From NCBI GenBank assembly GCA_950022295.1, contig OX465599.1:4588001-4652000 (forward strand): a stretch of 64,000 bases of DNA, in the 5' to 3' direction. How positions within the stretch are numbered: position 1 is the stretch's first letter; each line of letters opens with the position of its first letter. Below the pieces are notes generated by a model. It made no database searches, had not been told where the DNA came from, and saw only the letters and a list, made by a program, of their open reading frames with translations. Shown here piece after piece: positions 36,401 to 48,690 of the stretch. The position numbers were made by a program, and so were the translations under genes. The DNA comes from Bromus sterilis. Taxonomy: Eukaryota; Streptophyta; Magnoliopsida; Poales; Poaceae.

Positions 36401-39400
36401 CTGAACAAACTCTGGAGAGGACAAGAAGCTCGACTCAGGACTGACCTTAATAAAGCTGACACTTTCAACAACTTCTATTTCCTCACTCTCTTGATTGTAT
36501 AAAGATAGCTCTGGAGTCTCCACACTGTATTCAGTATTATTGAGTGCAACCGGGGATAGCAAAACTTCCTCCTCCAAATTGAAGGGTGTTCTGATTTCCT
36601 CTGGTACATGGAACTTGGAGAATTCATTCTCCTCGACTCCCACATCATGCAGCTCTGATTGAAGTCCCAACTTAGGACTGACTATATCAGTGTCAACAAT
36701 AGCTGCACTATTAACCTCATCCAGAAAGATGGGAGTATCGGGAGAAGTAATAGCCATTTCACCTTCAAACTGAGAAAGTCCTACAAAAGGTGCTGCATCT
36801 TTGACAACATCGGCATATGAATTCAAGTTGCTGGGATAGAATTTGTCATCATTGATCTCCGCTGAAGATAATATCATTTGTTCAGAATGGTGAGTGCTTT
36901 GGTGTAGCGGCTCAGAAAATGCTTCCTCGCTACACTCAAGAGGTTCATGCATTGAATCGTTTATCAAATTCTGAGTGTTACTATCATCCTCTGAACAGGA
37001 GACGAGTTTTTGGTAGTTAAGTGCTTCCTCGCCTTCTGACAAACCTTCCTTGACAACATCATGAACCTCTGTTATATCGACCTCCTCACTGTATAATGGC
37101 GTAGCCAACAAATGTTCAGCAGTATCAGCTACAAGTGAATCCAGAATAGGTTCCTTTTCAACATTAAAAGGTAGACCGTTCTGCTCCGGTAAGTGAAAGT
37201 CGGATGTTTTATCCTCCTTGGAGCCTTCATGACCTTCTGCAAGTAACTCTGGAGATGCTTGGTACATTATCTCAGGACTGGCCATAACCAAGTTTATAAT
37301 TCCAGGAACTTCACTTGCCTTGGCATCTTGAATGCATAAAGAGACATCAGAAGTTTCCAAGCATTGTTCATCACTACCAGTACTGACTATGTGTGCATTC
37401 TCCTCCTCTGTGTTTAATTCACATAATTCTTTCTCACTCGCATCTTTAGAACCCACAACAAACTCTGGAGAGGATAAGAAGCTCAACTCGGGACTGCCAT
37501 TAATAAAGCTGATGCTTCCAGCAACTTCCATTTTCTCAGTCTCTTGACCGCATAAAGAGAATTCTGGAGCCACAGAGCAATGTTCGATATTACTGACTGC
37601 AAGTGAGCTCGGTAAAACCTCCTCCGAAGTACTCTCCTCTGTCATATGGAACTTGGACGATACTATCTCTTTGACTCCCTTGCCAAAGAACTCTGGATCG
37701 CTCTCCACATCAGGAGTGATTGGCAGCTCCTCGTAATTGACTGCATACGAAGTAGGGCTCTCCATTGGAGTCAAAGAATGGACTTCTTCATTATTGATCT
37801 GCCCTGAAGATAAGAACATTCCTTCAGAATGGCGAGTGCCATGTAGTAGTGGCTCAGAAAGAGCTTCATTTATGTCGGAGTATGGAATAAATTGAACATG
37901 AATTGAGTCAGTTATCAATTCTTGAGTGTCACTATCACCATTTGAAGAAGCGACAACAAGCTTTCGATGACTAAATGTTTCATCGACTTCTGATTCAAAC
38001 AAACCTTCCTTGACAACATCATGAATTTCTGTTCTCTCGACGTCCTCGGCAGTGTCAGCTACAGATGAATCCAGAATAGGCTCCTTTTCAAAATTAAAAG
38101 GTAGGGCGTTCTGCTCTGGTAAGTGCAAGCCAGACATTTTATCCTCCTTGAAGTCTTCATCATATTCTCCAAGTAACCCTGGAGATGCTGTGTACATTAA
38201 TTCAGGATTGGCTGTAACACAGTTTGCAATTCCAGTAACTTCCCCCGCCTTGGCATCTTGAATCCATAAAGAGACATCTGAAGTTTTCAAACATTGTTCA
38301 CTAGTACTAGTACTGACTATAAGTGGCTCTTGCAAAGCTTCCTCCTCCATATTAATGAGTATAACATTCTCCTCCTTCGTGTTTTCACATAATTCTTTCT
38401 CAATGGCATCCTCAGCACTCTCCACAACTAACTCTGGAGAGGATAAGAGGCTCAACTCAGGACTAACATTAATAAAGTTGACACTTCCAGCAACTTCTAT
38501 TTTCTCAGTCTCTTGACCACATGCAGAGAACTCTGGATTCACAGAGCAATGTTCGATATTATTGACTACAAGCGGGCATAGTAGAGCCTCCTCTGAGTTG
38601 AAGGGTGTCATACTTTCCTCTGGTATATGGAACATGGCCGATTCTGTCTCATCAACTCCCTCGCAAAGCAACTCTGGATAGGTCTGCACGTCAGGAGTAA
38701 TTATCAGTTCCTTGTCATTGACTGCACATGAAGTAGGGATCTCCTCTGCAATGAAAGAATGCATATGCAACTCTGCTGATTTGTGTGGATCAAGCAATGC
38801 TTCCTCTTTGACACCTTCTGCAGGCAGCTCTTTGAAGGTTTCTGATGCAGGTAGTACCAGATCAGACAGGTTAGGGGTGAAGTCATTTAAGCTACTCTGA
38901 GCAACAAAGTTGTCTGGTGCAGATGCAGGGGAATGTGAACCCTCTCCGTCACAAAAGTTATTATGAGAACCAACTGGAGATATGGGATTCTCCTTGCTGG
39001 AACTGGAACGAGTTTCCACAATGTCCCATAATCCATCAAACCCTTCTTCGTCACCATCTCCTTCAGGCAATTCTTGAGGAATATCTGCAGGTTGATCATG
39101 AATGCTGAGTGTAGCAGATTCTGAATCATGGCAATCATCGAAAGGATACGAAATAGTATCTTCGGTCGAAAAAGGGACATGGACAGGCTGATCTGGATGT
39201 GCGGAGACAGATGTCGTTTCCTGTATCTTTTCCACACTTCTTTCTGTAAAACTGCTGCTTGTCATGTATGTTTTTGCACTTGACAGTCTTCTCATCCTTA
39301 GTCCAGCTGAGGGTGCTGGCTGGAAGTCCTTGCTATGACCCCAAGCCATATCTGCCCCACCATCATCTCTATGCTTAATGCTCGACTGGCGGTGTTTCCT

Positions 39401-40873
39401 AAGCTTGGCTGTTTGTGCCACTGAATCAGCTGCAACCGAAGAATTATTAGCATCGTCCACACCATTGCAGTTCTGCACCAACAGACAAACACCAAGTATG
39501 ATTAAAAGAAGGATGGTGTCAGAAGAACAGAACATAGATGACCCAAACCAACATACGGCAGTTACTGAGACTAAAAGGCGCTGGTGGATTGAAATTATTT
39601 GCAGAAAATAAGGTTGAAAGAAACAAACAGACCTGGACATTGTTTTGGTGGTTCTGATCAAACTCCCTCGGTTCGCCCTCATTTTGCTTCTTGTCCTCTT
39701 GAATCCTTCCCAGCGTTTCATTGTCCATGAGGTCAGCTGACTCCCTTGGTTCACCATCAGTCTGCTGCCTGTCCTCTTGAAGTCTTTCAAGCGTTCTCTT
39801 GTCCTTGCGGTCAACTGCGGAGCAGCAACGCATTGTCAGATTACACAAGGAATTTCATATATTAACTAAGCAAATTTTTGTTTGAGAAGGTTTCACTACT
39901 TGAACTTCAAAAAACAAGCTAGTGAGTCCAGATTAACTTGTGGGAGTGAAATGTAAACTGAATACAGAGATCACGAGCAGTGAAAATCATTACGCATTCT
40001 GGTGAAGCGGACGAAGGCGGCGTAGAAGAGCGTGGCGAGAGCAGGGATGGCGAGCACGGGAAACACTTGGACTACTGGTTGCACCCAGGTCAGACTCCGT
40101 CTCCTCGCCCTCCAGAACGCGTAGATGAACACTAGCACCTGCGCAAACACGCAAGAGACAAAATGAACAATCCGTATGAATCCATGCGCCAAAACAGCCA
40201 GCAGTTAACATCCTGCAGCCTAATGATTACCACAAACCCAAGCAAGCCAAGAGCAAGAGGCATATATAAATCCTTTTCCGAAGAGTAGATCATGCAAAGA
40301 AGTTGTTGATCCACAAATGGACAGGTAGTAGTAGCTCCTAGTTTGGAACAAGCAAGAACAGAACAGATTGTGCAGTCATGGATGCATGCCGGAAGAGCAG
40401 AGGAATACTGAATCAATGACCACTGAATAACTAACTCTAGTTTCTGATCTAATTTGTGGAAAGAAGTACTGGAGGCCAATTGCTCGGGTGAATTTCACCG
40501 CTAGATACTGCTGGATTTATCCAGGCAAAGTAAGAACTCATCAGTGATCGTGGGCAGTACTACTTGATTTGGCTTGCGCATACAAAAGCAACCAGCAACC
40601 GAACCAATCTCTCTTGGGATTTGGGAACAAGAGGTAATAATAGCTCACCTCGAGGTTGAAGGAGACGAAGGCGAGCTTCCGACCGACCCGCCTTGCCGCC
40701 GCGGCCCGCCTCGCTAGGCGCGACCGCACGGCCGCCTCCTCCCCCTCGCCGTTTCCAGCGTCCTCGCCGCGGGAGACCTGCCCCCGGCGGCGCCATACCG
40801 AGGCCGCGGCGTGGATGCGGGACCAGACGCCGGAGAAGATCCCGGCGGGCGCGTCGTCGCCGGCGGCGGCCAT
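33433..40873 (-). CDS. Giant acidic repeat protein with Lunapark-like membrane hairpin, about 2025 aa
   Basis: Six exons with GT-AG borders and consistent phase: 40649-40873, 39994-40138, 39633-39814, 34126-39472, 33668-33750 and 33433-33528 (6078 bp including the stop). Residues about 66-123 hold two hydrophobic stretches around a basic loop (WRARRRSLTW), then FTRMLDRKDKRTLERLQEDR. This layout and the FTRM-DR-D-TLE-L motif resemble the N-terminus of Lunapark, an ER three-way-junction protein; that is from memory and only that part. The Lunapark zinc finger is absent. Exon 4 alone codes about 1780 residues of Glu/Ser-rich, low-complexity sequence with three degenerate repeats of about 320-350 aa (marks CGQETEK / LSSPEFV / EQCLETSDVSLC / HLPEQ / VVKEGLSE). 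ER membrane location is inferred. No internal stop is seen despite the 5.3-kb exon, so selection is likely maintaining the frame. Confidence 0.88.
35720..38765 (-). repeat. Three in-frame repeats inside the large exon
   Basis: The anchor word encoding CGQETEK (or NQESEE) starts near 38520, 37550 and 36495, so repeat length is about 970 and 1050 bp. Each repeat includes, in order, an IEHCSV-like word, the anchor, LSSPE, EQCLETS, HLPEQ or HLQEQ, VADTAE, E(V/I)HDVV and SSNGDSDTQ or its variants. Divergence is moderate, so the duplications are old. The repeats can be aligned by eye as protein but only patchily as DNA. Confidence 0.85.
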
Positions 40874-41828
40874 GGTCGGTGCGGGAATCGGGATTTGGAC
40901 CAATCGGAGACGTGGTCGCCCACCACTAGTGCTGCACTACGCCACCTTTCATTTTCTTCTTCCTTCTTTTTTCTTTTCTTTTCTTCTCTTCTCTAGCTGG
41001 CATTTCCAGCTCAAGCACAAGCTGAGCAGCCAAGCTTCGATTTGATTTTGATTTGAATATTTCACCTGCTTTTTGCTGCTCTTTACCTGATAATTTTTTT
41101 CCTATGGTTTTTATTTACCCTCTATCTCGCCCCGCTAAAGCCGACCGCCCTACGTGTAGCTCTGTCGTCGACCCATCATCTGTTCACCGAGGCATGTGCA
41201 TATTTCTTAATACTTTGATGCAGATATACCATCGATGTCGATGTCGAGGTTGTCATCACTCTTCTACTTTTGCGTTGCAGGGCGGCACCGAAAAGATGTT
41301 GGTCGGTGACATTGATGTTTGTCTTCCATCTTTTTTAGATGTTTTTAATCAGCGGCACGATCTTTTCTTAAATTTATTCCCGAAAACCAAGAGGGTCACA
41401 TTTCCTTTATCTTCGACCTCGCTCCTCCACTTCTCTTCTCTTCCTAGAGAAAAATATAACGACGCTATGAAAGGTCGCAAATGATTTTCCGCACAAAGAA
41501 AAAAATTACAAATGATTTGGTGCAAGGCAGAAAAATTAAGTCAAGTCCGAACTCGCCAATCCATCTAAATATTCCATGAAGGGAACAAGTGTTATTTACT
41601 CCTCAAAAACAAAACAAAAAAAGGAACAAGTGTTATGATCGCATCCTCCTAGCATGACAAGATTCCACGGAGACAACCATGCATGTCAGTCACCACGCAT
41701 GCCAGCGTACAAAAGGTGAAGAAAAGAAAAGAAAACGGATGAATTCAACTCACTAATAAGGCCAGGTAGCATGAAATGTATTTAATTAGAGGGATGACTA
41801 ACAAATGATTCTTCTAAGTAGTACAGTA
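40874..41828. promoter_or_regulatory. Upstream region of the large gene
   Basis: About 60 bp of GC-rich sequence precede the start codon, then a pyrimidine-rich tract (TTCTTTTTTCTTTTC, 40960-41000). A plus-strand open frame at 41053-41484 has no recognisable domain. No TATA box is evident. Confidence 0.35.
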
Positions 41829-42076
41829 GTACCTCCATCTGAAATAATTCAAGCTTTGGACTTGTCTCAAGTTAAACTTGTGTAAGCTTCCAAAAATTTA
41901 TAGGAAAATATATTTACATCTAAAACATTAAGTTAGCGCGGAGAGATTCTTTACGGAATATATTTTCATATTATGGGAAATTTGGTGTTGTAGATCTTAA
42001 TTAGCATGTTTTTTATAGAGTTGAGTTTGACTATGGATAAATCTAGAACTTTGATTAGTTTGTAACAGAAGGAATA
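41829..42076. mobile_element. Degenerate Stowaway-type MITE, about 250 bp
   Basis: The left end TACCTCCATCTGAAATAATT and right end GTAACAGAAGGAATA are imperfect inverted repeats with TA flanks. The interior (TTGGACTTGTCTCAAGTTAAA ... GTTGAGTTTGACTATGG, read in parts) matches the usual Stowaway layout with a TTTGACCA-like core. An old copy. Confidence 0.65.
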
Positions 42077-42941
42077 ATGCTTATTGGTGAGATCACTTGG
42101 GATAATTAAACTCCGCTAAAATTATCAAGGGGGATTAGCAACGTGTTGGACATTGGAGATGGCCAGATGGGCTTAATGTCGGCTTATGGGACGATCTATA
42201 GCTGCCAAAACCATGGTCTCAACGAGTACAGCCACACATGAATGAGTTTTTCTTTTGAAACAGAAGCAAAAAATTATCTCATTCATTAATTAAGCAGTAC
42301 AGAAAAATTCTAATTAATTAACAGAAAATCGGATGAAACCCTTTTACATATTTGGCTACAACTAAGCCAAAACACAAGCTAGGACAAACTTGATAGAGAG
42401 CACGAGCCCCAAACCTCAATGTGGCTCATTAGTGCAAAAATGCTAAACACACGGATATCTACAAAGCTGTTACAGGGATTTCCCCCTCTAATACTTTAGG
42501 ACATCAATTTAAAGCAAACGTTCGCTCAAAGACATGACAAACATGGATATATTTTTATGAGAATCATTGCAGATGCATGTGACAATTACATTATATCACA
42601 TGGCAACTTGATGTAGGTTTTCTTTTTAGTTGACACGTGCATGCTGGCATCTGCTGCCTTCTTTTTTCGCGCGATCATGGATGTTGCCATCTTTTAGTTC
42701 GCTTTTGCCATGTCTGGAAGGGAACGTTCGCTCCCTATGATTCCCCATACTTTACAGTCCCCCTGAATTTTAACCGGGGTGGTCCCAGCCTCAGCCTTAA
42801 TCCAATTCCTAATCCAATCAAAAGCTTGGATCCACAATAACCCCGTAAAGGTCCGTGCATATAGCATTGCTCCTCATTAGTGTAACCATCATCAACTGAA
42901 GTGCTCTCGCCTCACCAAACTACGACTCAGCATCCTAGCAC
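42077..42941. other. Intergenic DNA between MITE and CACTA element
   Basis: No gene is supported. Short A/T-rich runs only. Confidence 0.4.
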
Positions 42942-45900
42942 ACTAGTGCAAAACAGGTCATTAGAACCGGTTTTGGCAACCGGTGCTAAAGGTTCGGTGC
43001 TAGAGGGTGAACCCCTTTAGAACCGGTTGCTCACGAACCGGTTCTAAAAGCTCTGCAGCCAGCCACGTGGTGGCAGGTCAGGCGCGAGGGCTCGGGAACC
43101 TTTAGCACCGGTTTGTAACACAAACCGATTCTAAAGGTTTAGAGGTTTAAGTTTTTTTTAATTATTTTCTTTTTGGTTTTAATAGTTTAGGGTTTAGGGT
43201 TTATTAATTCTTTTCCTTTGGGTTTAGGATTACTGTTTATTTTACGCTATTACATAATGTACAATGCATATATATATACATGTAGAATATCTCGTAGCTA
43301 GCTAGAACCATCATATATAGTAGAATTATCGTACCACCAATATATATATACATCATATATAGTACTAGTGCCTCACCATCGCCCCTCTTTGCTTGCCTCT
43401 AGCCCACAACAGTGGAGGGCATTTGAATATACATACAGTATACATCATATGGACAACACACCAGTTTCCTATTACATATGGTAAGGGAATTCTCCGGTCG
43501 ACTTATTTATGGCTTCACGAAGAAGAAATCCTGCTATTTCCTCTTGAAGTGCTCGCATGCGATCATTTATGTCGAGTTTATCCCGCTTCTCCCAAATCTT
43601 ATTATTTAAAGAAGATGATCAATATATGAATATATTACATATGGTAAGAACAAAGTCTAGATAGTATTTATGTACCATCATTGTTCTTTGATTAATCTTT
43701 TCGGTCATATAGCGAATGTTCTCCATTACGATGTAAGCACAAGGTTCAGTCCCCGATGCCTGCCTCATACACTTCACAACAAAATAGAATTCAAACAGAT
43801 TTAATAATCAAGCATATATATGATAATGGTATATTGAAACTAGAAATATAATTAAATCGAATGTTCTCTCACATATCTATCGTACTGCCACGTCAGCTTC
43901 TCCTTCCATTCACCGCGCTCGAGTTTTTTGAACTTTTCCCAAACTCTGCCGTCAAAGAAAATTAATAAATGAGTTAATTACTTGATATAACAGAAACTTA
44001 AAGTGAACACTAAAGAAGTCTACATGTGTGATAATGATTAAAATTACCTGGCGAATGAGTTCTTAATTTCTATATACTCACTAATATCTTTACGTAGTGA
44101 GTCCATTACTGTAACCATTCTTTTTTCCATTTCAATGTCTATCAGGATGAAGTGATAGCTGCGCACACGTAAGCGGGTATCACTTATATAACAATATCAA
44201 GTAAGGAAAACTATAATTTGTAGTACAAAATAATGACACTCACTTGAAGTTGTAAGGAAATAGTATATGTTCTTCTGCATGTAGATCCCTCAAACTTTTA
44301 AGCAAAAGGGTCTCCGCGAATTCTGTATTATGTTTTACTGTTACTTCATGTATGATATTTGGGCCAATGAACCCAATGCCAAAGACTCAATCTTTTCTCA
44401 TTTCGTACATCTTCATTCTGCGTAATACCACACACAAAAGAATATATATAGTGAGGATAATACAGTCAATGACGTTGGAGCTGAGCTAGAAAAATTTTAC
44501 TTACAGACAATACAAACTGACGATAGATTTGTCGAGTGCCAATTGATGGAATAACTGAAATAATTCTTCATTTGCAATCCACAAGTCACCAGTTCCATTG
44601 TCGAAATAATCTCGCCTGATCGGAATCCAGAAGCCGGGTACATTGAAAATGATGGTTCTGCACATGATGCTTCTCTGCATAAATTCTGTAGTTTAGCATC
44701 AAAACTATTTTGTTGTTGTTTTAGTATAACCCAACAACCTGATGACCGTCCCCAACAACCTAATGAGAATAATGAATAATGTCAGGTATAGAGCACTGTT
44801 TCTTTCTTTCTCTAAAACTAAACTCCATTTCTTCATTCTTTGTAACTGAACTATGCTTCTTCTTTAACTGAAATGTGATGAAATGCAGTGCTAAGGAGGC
44901 TCTGGACAAGGCACACTCTCTATTTTTCTACAACTGGTCACTCTTGCGACCACCATCACCTACAGAGCTATCACGACAAAGATCTTTTTTGTAAACAAAA
45001 TCTTAACTATCATGTTTAGTCCGCTTTATCGAGAAAAATAATTAGTATCTATTGTCGTTCTTAGAGTCAAAAGACTATGGATCTATCCTATGTACTTGAA
45101 TATTGATGTGTTAGTGAATTATAAAGTGTTTTTAGCTTCAAATATTACTGTTTTGATAGTATGTGTGTGAATAAGGGTCCCTTACCATCAGTTCGTACCA
45201 GGGCCACGTATAAATATGGAGCAACACATAGAAGTACCATCTGATTTGTCAAGTTGAAAATTATGGAGCATTGTGTCAATTTCATCTATTGCATGCAAAC
45301 TATAGTACTAATTCATCCCCAATATTATGTTAGATCCTTGAAGTGAGCTAGTGTTTACACCATTCGAGGAGCAGAATCAAATATGTACTAGGTGATGTAG
45401 CATTTCAAATCATATCAAAATTGAAAGTTTTTTGATTGCTAACCAAGCTTACCACTTGGTATATCAAAATTCAAAGTTAAGAAAAACATTTGATGAAGGA
45501 GGGCAAAATACACAGTTCAAGGCATATCCACATTTGTAAGCTTCTTACAGTTCAAAGTATATCCCCACTAGTTACAAATGTCAGTTAAAGGCGTACTAAA
45601 ATTAGTAACCTCCTTGCAATTCAAAGTACATCCCTATTCGCCGCTAATTATAAATGTTTTAAAAGGCATACTATAATTAATATCCCACTTAGCATATACC
45701 CATAACTTGCAAATGTTAATTTGTTTAAGAGTTGTGCAACAAAATAGTTTGAAGAAAGTACGTACTTCACAAAAAGTGTTAGGTTTGCTGCCATACTTGA
45801 GTTCAAAAAGATTGACTTCCATAAACAACCATTTGGTTCGCACAAGTGGCTGCACACTATTAAACAACTTGTCCTAGTTAATTTTTTAATTTTTGGATTT

Positions 45901-46300
45901 AATCACAGTTCAACTTTACAGGACAGTGATCATTGACCAGTTGTACAATTTCTGCTAAACTTGTGGATTTAATCGCAGTTCAGCTTTCAGTCCATTACAA
46001 CATTATACTGACAAAAATCAGAAGCCCATACCAAAATAATATATCAATACACACCATTCAAACTAGAAAATTTCACCGAAAACACATAATGGCAAATTGT
46101 AGATTATAGAACATTTAATATAGCAGCTATCGATAAGAACATGCAATAACATAATAAGTAACCAACCTTGACAAGTTTTAATTACTTTCCACTCCTTTCT
46201 CCCGGGGAAATCATCGAAGAGCTTAGGCCGCGGAGGACAGTAGCCTCCAACATCCTTGATTGCATTTATCTTTTCATATGCAGCCAACACTCTTAAGCAG
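42942..46300 (-). mobile_element. CACTA (En/Spm) transposon, one end plus Ulp1-type protease gene
   Basis: CACTAGTGCAAAACAGG at about 42949 is a CACTA terminal repeat, followed by subterminal AACCGGTT / CTAAAGG direct and inverted repeats to 43145. On the minus strand the segments 44512-44705, 44244-44417, 44048-44158, 43871-43947, 43671-43790 and 43480-43610 spell a C48/Ulp1-like cysteine protease. Such genes are often carried by grass CACTA elements. The catalytic His is in YHFILIDIEMEK, Asp in VMDSLRKD, and Gln and Cys in RQASGTEPCAYI. A TGA at 44387-44389 interrupts the frame. The other end of the element was not found, so the right limit is uncertain. Confidence 0.75.
43480..44705 (-). 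pseudogene. CACTA-borne Ulp1 (C48) cysteine protease, interrupted
   Basis: Six segments in family order. First, DLWIANEELFQLFHQLALDK corresponds to the N-terminal helix region. FGIGFIGPNIIHEV follows, then the His/Asp segment, WEKFKKLERGEWKEKLTW, the Cys segment, and a C-terminal helix, RMRALQEEIAGFLL, ending at a TAA before 43480. His, Asp, Gln and Cys are all still present. The in-frame TGA at 44387 replaces a probable CGA, the usual result of CpG decay. No TPase exons are recognisable next to it. The segments at 46170-46280 (YEKINAIKDVGGYCPPRPKL) and 45767-45850 (WLFMEVNLFELKYGSKPNTF) may be 5' exons or captured sequence. Confidence 0.7.
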
Positions 46301-46799
46301 TCTCTACTCTATATTTGACATTTTCCTTACCATGTTCACCATTGATGCAAGGTGACAACCTAAATACTGGATGTAAATGAAATTGAAAACGAGTAGAGTT
46401 AGTAGGACAAACCATAGGGTCTACAAGGCTGGACTTCTCAAATAATCTATGAATTTTCACTCCTCATCATCTTGTTCAGTGTTTCTGTTCTCATTACCAT
46501 TTTTTTGAAATAACCATTGGTGGTTAGGTGGAGTAATTAACCCAGTCATTGACATGCATGGCAACCCAGTCATAAATTTATAGTGTCAATGCATACAACT
46601 ATATCATGAATGTAGTAGGCGAAAAGCAAACAACCATATCTGTTATATCTTGAATCTACCATGGGAAATTGGTTTACTTACTTCTTATTTCAAGTACTTA
46701 AAAATAGTTTACAACTATTATTAATGTCGTGCGGAATATTAATGGTAAATATACAGTCTTCTAAGATACCACTTATTGCTTTTGAGATATTATCAATTT
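46301..46799. other. Intergenic or internal CACTA DNA
   Basis: AT-rich, no coding signal, no terminal repeat seen. Confidence 0.35.
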
Positions 46800-48365
46800 C
46801 AAGTAATTCTTTGAACTAATATAACTATACCATACACTCATTTTATAAAACTTTAACATCAAATTATATTTACAGTACATATTTAGCATAAGTAACATAC
46901 ATTATTTTGCTAAATGTTAATATATATATATATATATATTTCCATACATTTTTAACATGATTTATTTAACTAACATTTGAGCTAAACTCATTAAGTGTTT
47001 TTTAGTAAAATTATTTTTATTAGTTTTATTTGGATACATGGCCCCTTAAATCTTTCGTTAATTTTTTTGTGTTAAACTATAAGAAAAGGCTCAATTGGCA
47101 TTTGGTTGAATTGTGAAATACAGTGTACCCTTATATATCTTTGTAGAGGTCTTCAAAGACCATGGTCTAACAAATATCTTGATTGTATATGATTAGGTAG
47201 TAGTAGAGGGCACATGTTCTCCACTCACTCATTTTTCCATTAGAAATGTAGCTTAACAATTTTTGTGTGTATCATAAAAGTGATTTGTGTGACCTGGCAA
47301 GAAGATGTCTCGCAGTGATATCGCAATGCGAGATCCGTAGATTTATTAAGATGACCAAGCATAGATACATAAGTTGGTTGTCAATTTGTAAAACTTTTCT
47401 ACATGTTGACTTTGAATCATAGTGCACGACAATGCAATTAAGACACACATATACCACATCATCGTATCGAAATATGAGCGATGCAACTATCTAAAATGCT
47501 AGAAAAAACCATGAACCAAAATAGGAAACGTATGTAAGGCAGATCAATCAGACACATTTTTAAAACCAAATCATGTGCAATACAAAGCACCCAATTTTGG
47601 AGTTAGAAATGTGTGTGATAAACTGAAAATGAGACAGTTCAAAATCATAAACCTCTTGCCTTTTTCGGCAAACTGTTTTATTGAAAAATTGTTTGTGATG
47701 ATGTATCGCAACGCACACATTGCTTAGGGAGGGACCGTGTGCATAGTGCACACATGTTTCCAGACGCAGATCGTGTGTATTGACTCATGACAACGCATAT
47801 GCTTTTGTGGTGAGAATTTTGTGCTCTACCAGGTAAACAATTTAATTAAATAAACTTTGTGCGATAATAAGATCCATCTATTACGGGTTTTCGACCAATA
47901 TATGTGCGATTGTACTTGCCTTGTCTAAAGGAGAACAACAAGGTAGGGATAATAAGATATAAGGAACATTCGCATTACACATAAATATTACGAATGAACT
48001 GCATGCTTTGTCTAAAAAACAACAAAAATCTAGAAACTAATTACCACTAATAAGTAATCTTGATAAAAGGTAACATACAAAATAAAAATCAAAAGGTTTT
48101 CGATGTTCCAAGTCATGAATAATCCATGTGAATGCACACGCTATTTATTACAAGGCTAGATAGCTACATGTTGTTCTCACATTCTATAGAGCAAGATGGA
48201 AGGCACCTTATATGTTGGTGCCTGATAATTCCAAATTATGTGCATTTTTATGTTGTTTATTTTGTCGTTTACGTTTTATTGTTTGTTTATCATGGTGATA
48301 CATTTTCTGTTTGATTTTTACCAAGATACTGAAAACGGAAGAATATAAAGGATAACGAAACAATA
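46800..48365. repeat. Repeat unit R2, first copy
   Basis: Nearly colinear with 62055-63990. Landmarks in both are GCCCCTTAAATCTT, GATGTCTCGCAGTGATATCG, CTACATGTTGACTTTGAATC, GATGATGTATCGCAACGCAC and GGCACCTTATATGTTGGTGC. Near its left end it also shares CATTTTATAAAACTTTAACA with repeat R1. It contains an (AT)n run near 46921-46940. No open frame of substance. Confidence 0.85.
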
Positions 48366-48690
48366 CTTGAGTATGGAGCAAATATCATGTTTTAATATGA
48401 GATATTAACTTATCATATATATGGGAGAAAAGAAGAGATATGAATAGCCCAGGTGAACCCGCAAATAAAATAGCCCATGTGAGGACTATGGAGCGCGAAA
48501 CAACGTGTGTGATACGAACATGTTGTACGTCATCGACGCATCAATAATTATGGTTATCCTAGGCTATCAACAAACACTCAGTACACTCAGTACACTCAGT
48601 ACACTAGATGTGGTGAAGGCATTATCAGTAAAAAAGTGTGAGCGATACTGGAGACCTGCAACCTCTGCCATCATTTTGCTAGGATCACCA
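48366..48690. other. Spacer with a short 10-bp tandem repeat
   Basis: Between repeat R2 and the 655-bp array. ACACTCAGT is repeated in tandem about three times at 48573-48605. No gene seen. Confidence 0.5.

Noticed and set aside
39473..39632. Reading the intron between exons 3 and 4 of the large gene as coding
   Set aside because: The frame upstream of it in the large open stretch disagrees with the exon 2-3 frame that carries the Lunapark-like motif; splicing at 39633/39472 restores phase.
43186..43203. Telomere-like TTTAGGG repeat
   Set aside because: Only two and a half units inside CACTA subterminal DNA; too short to mean an interstitial telomere.
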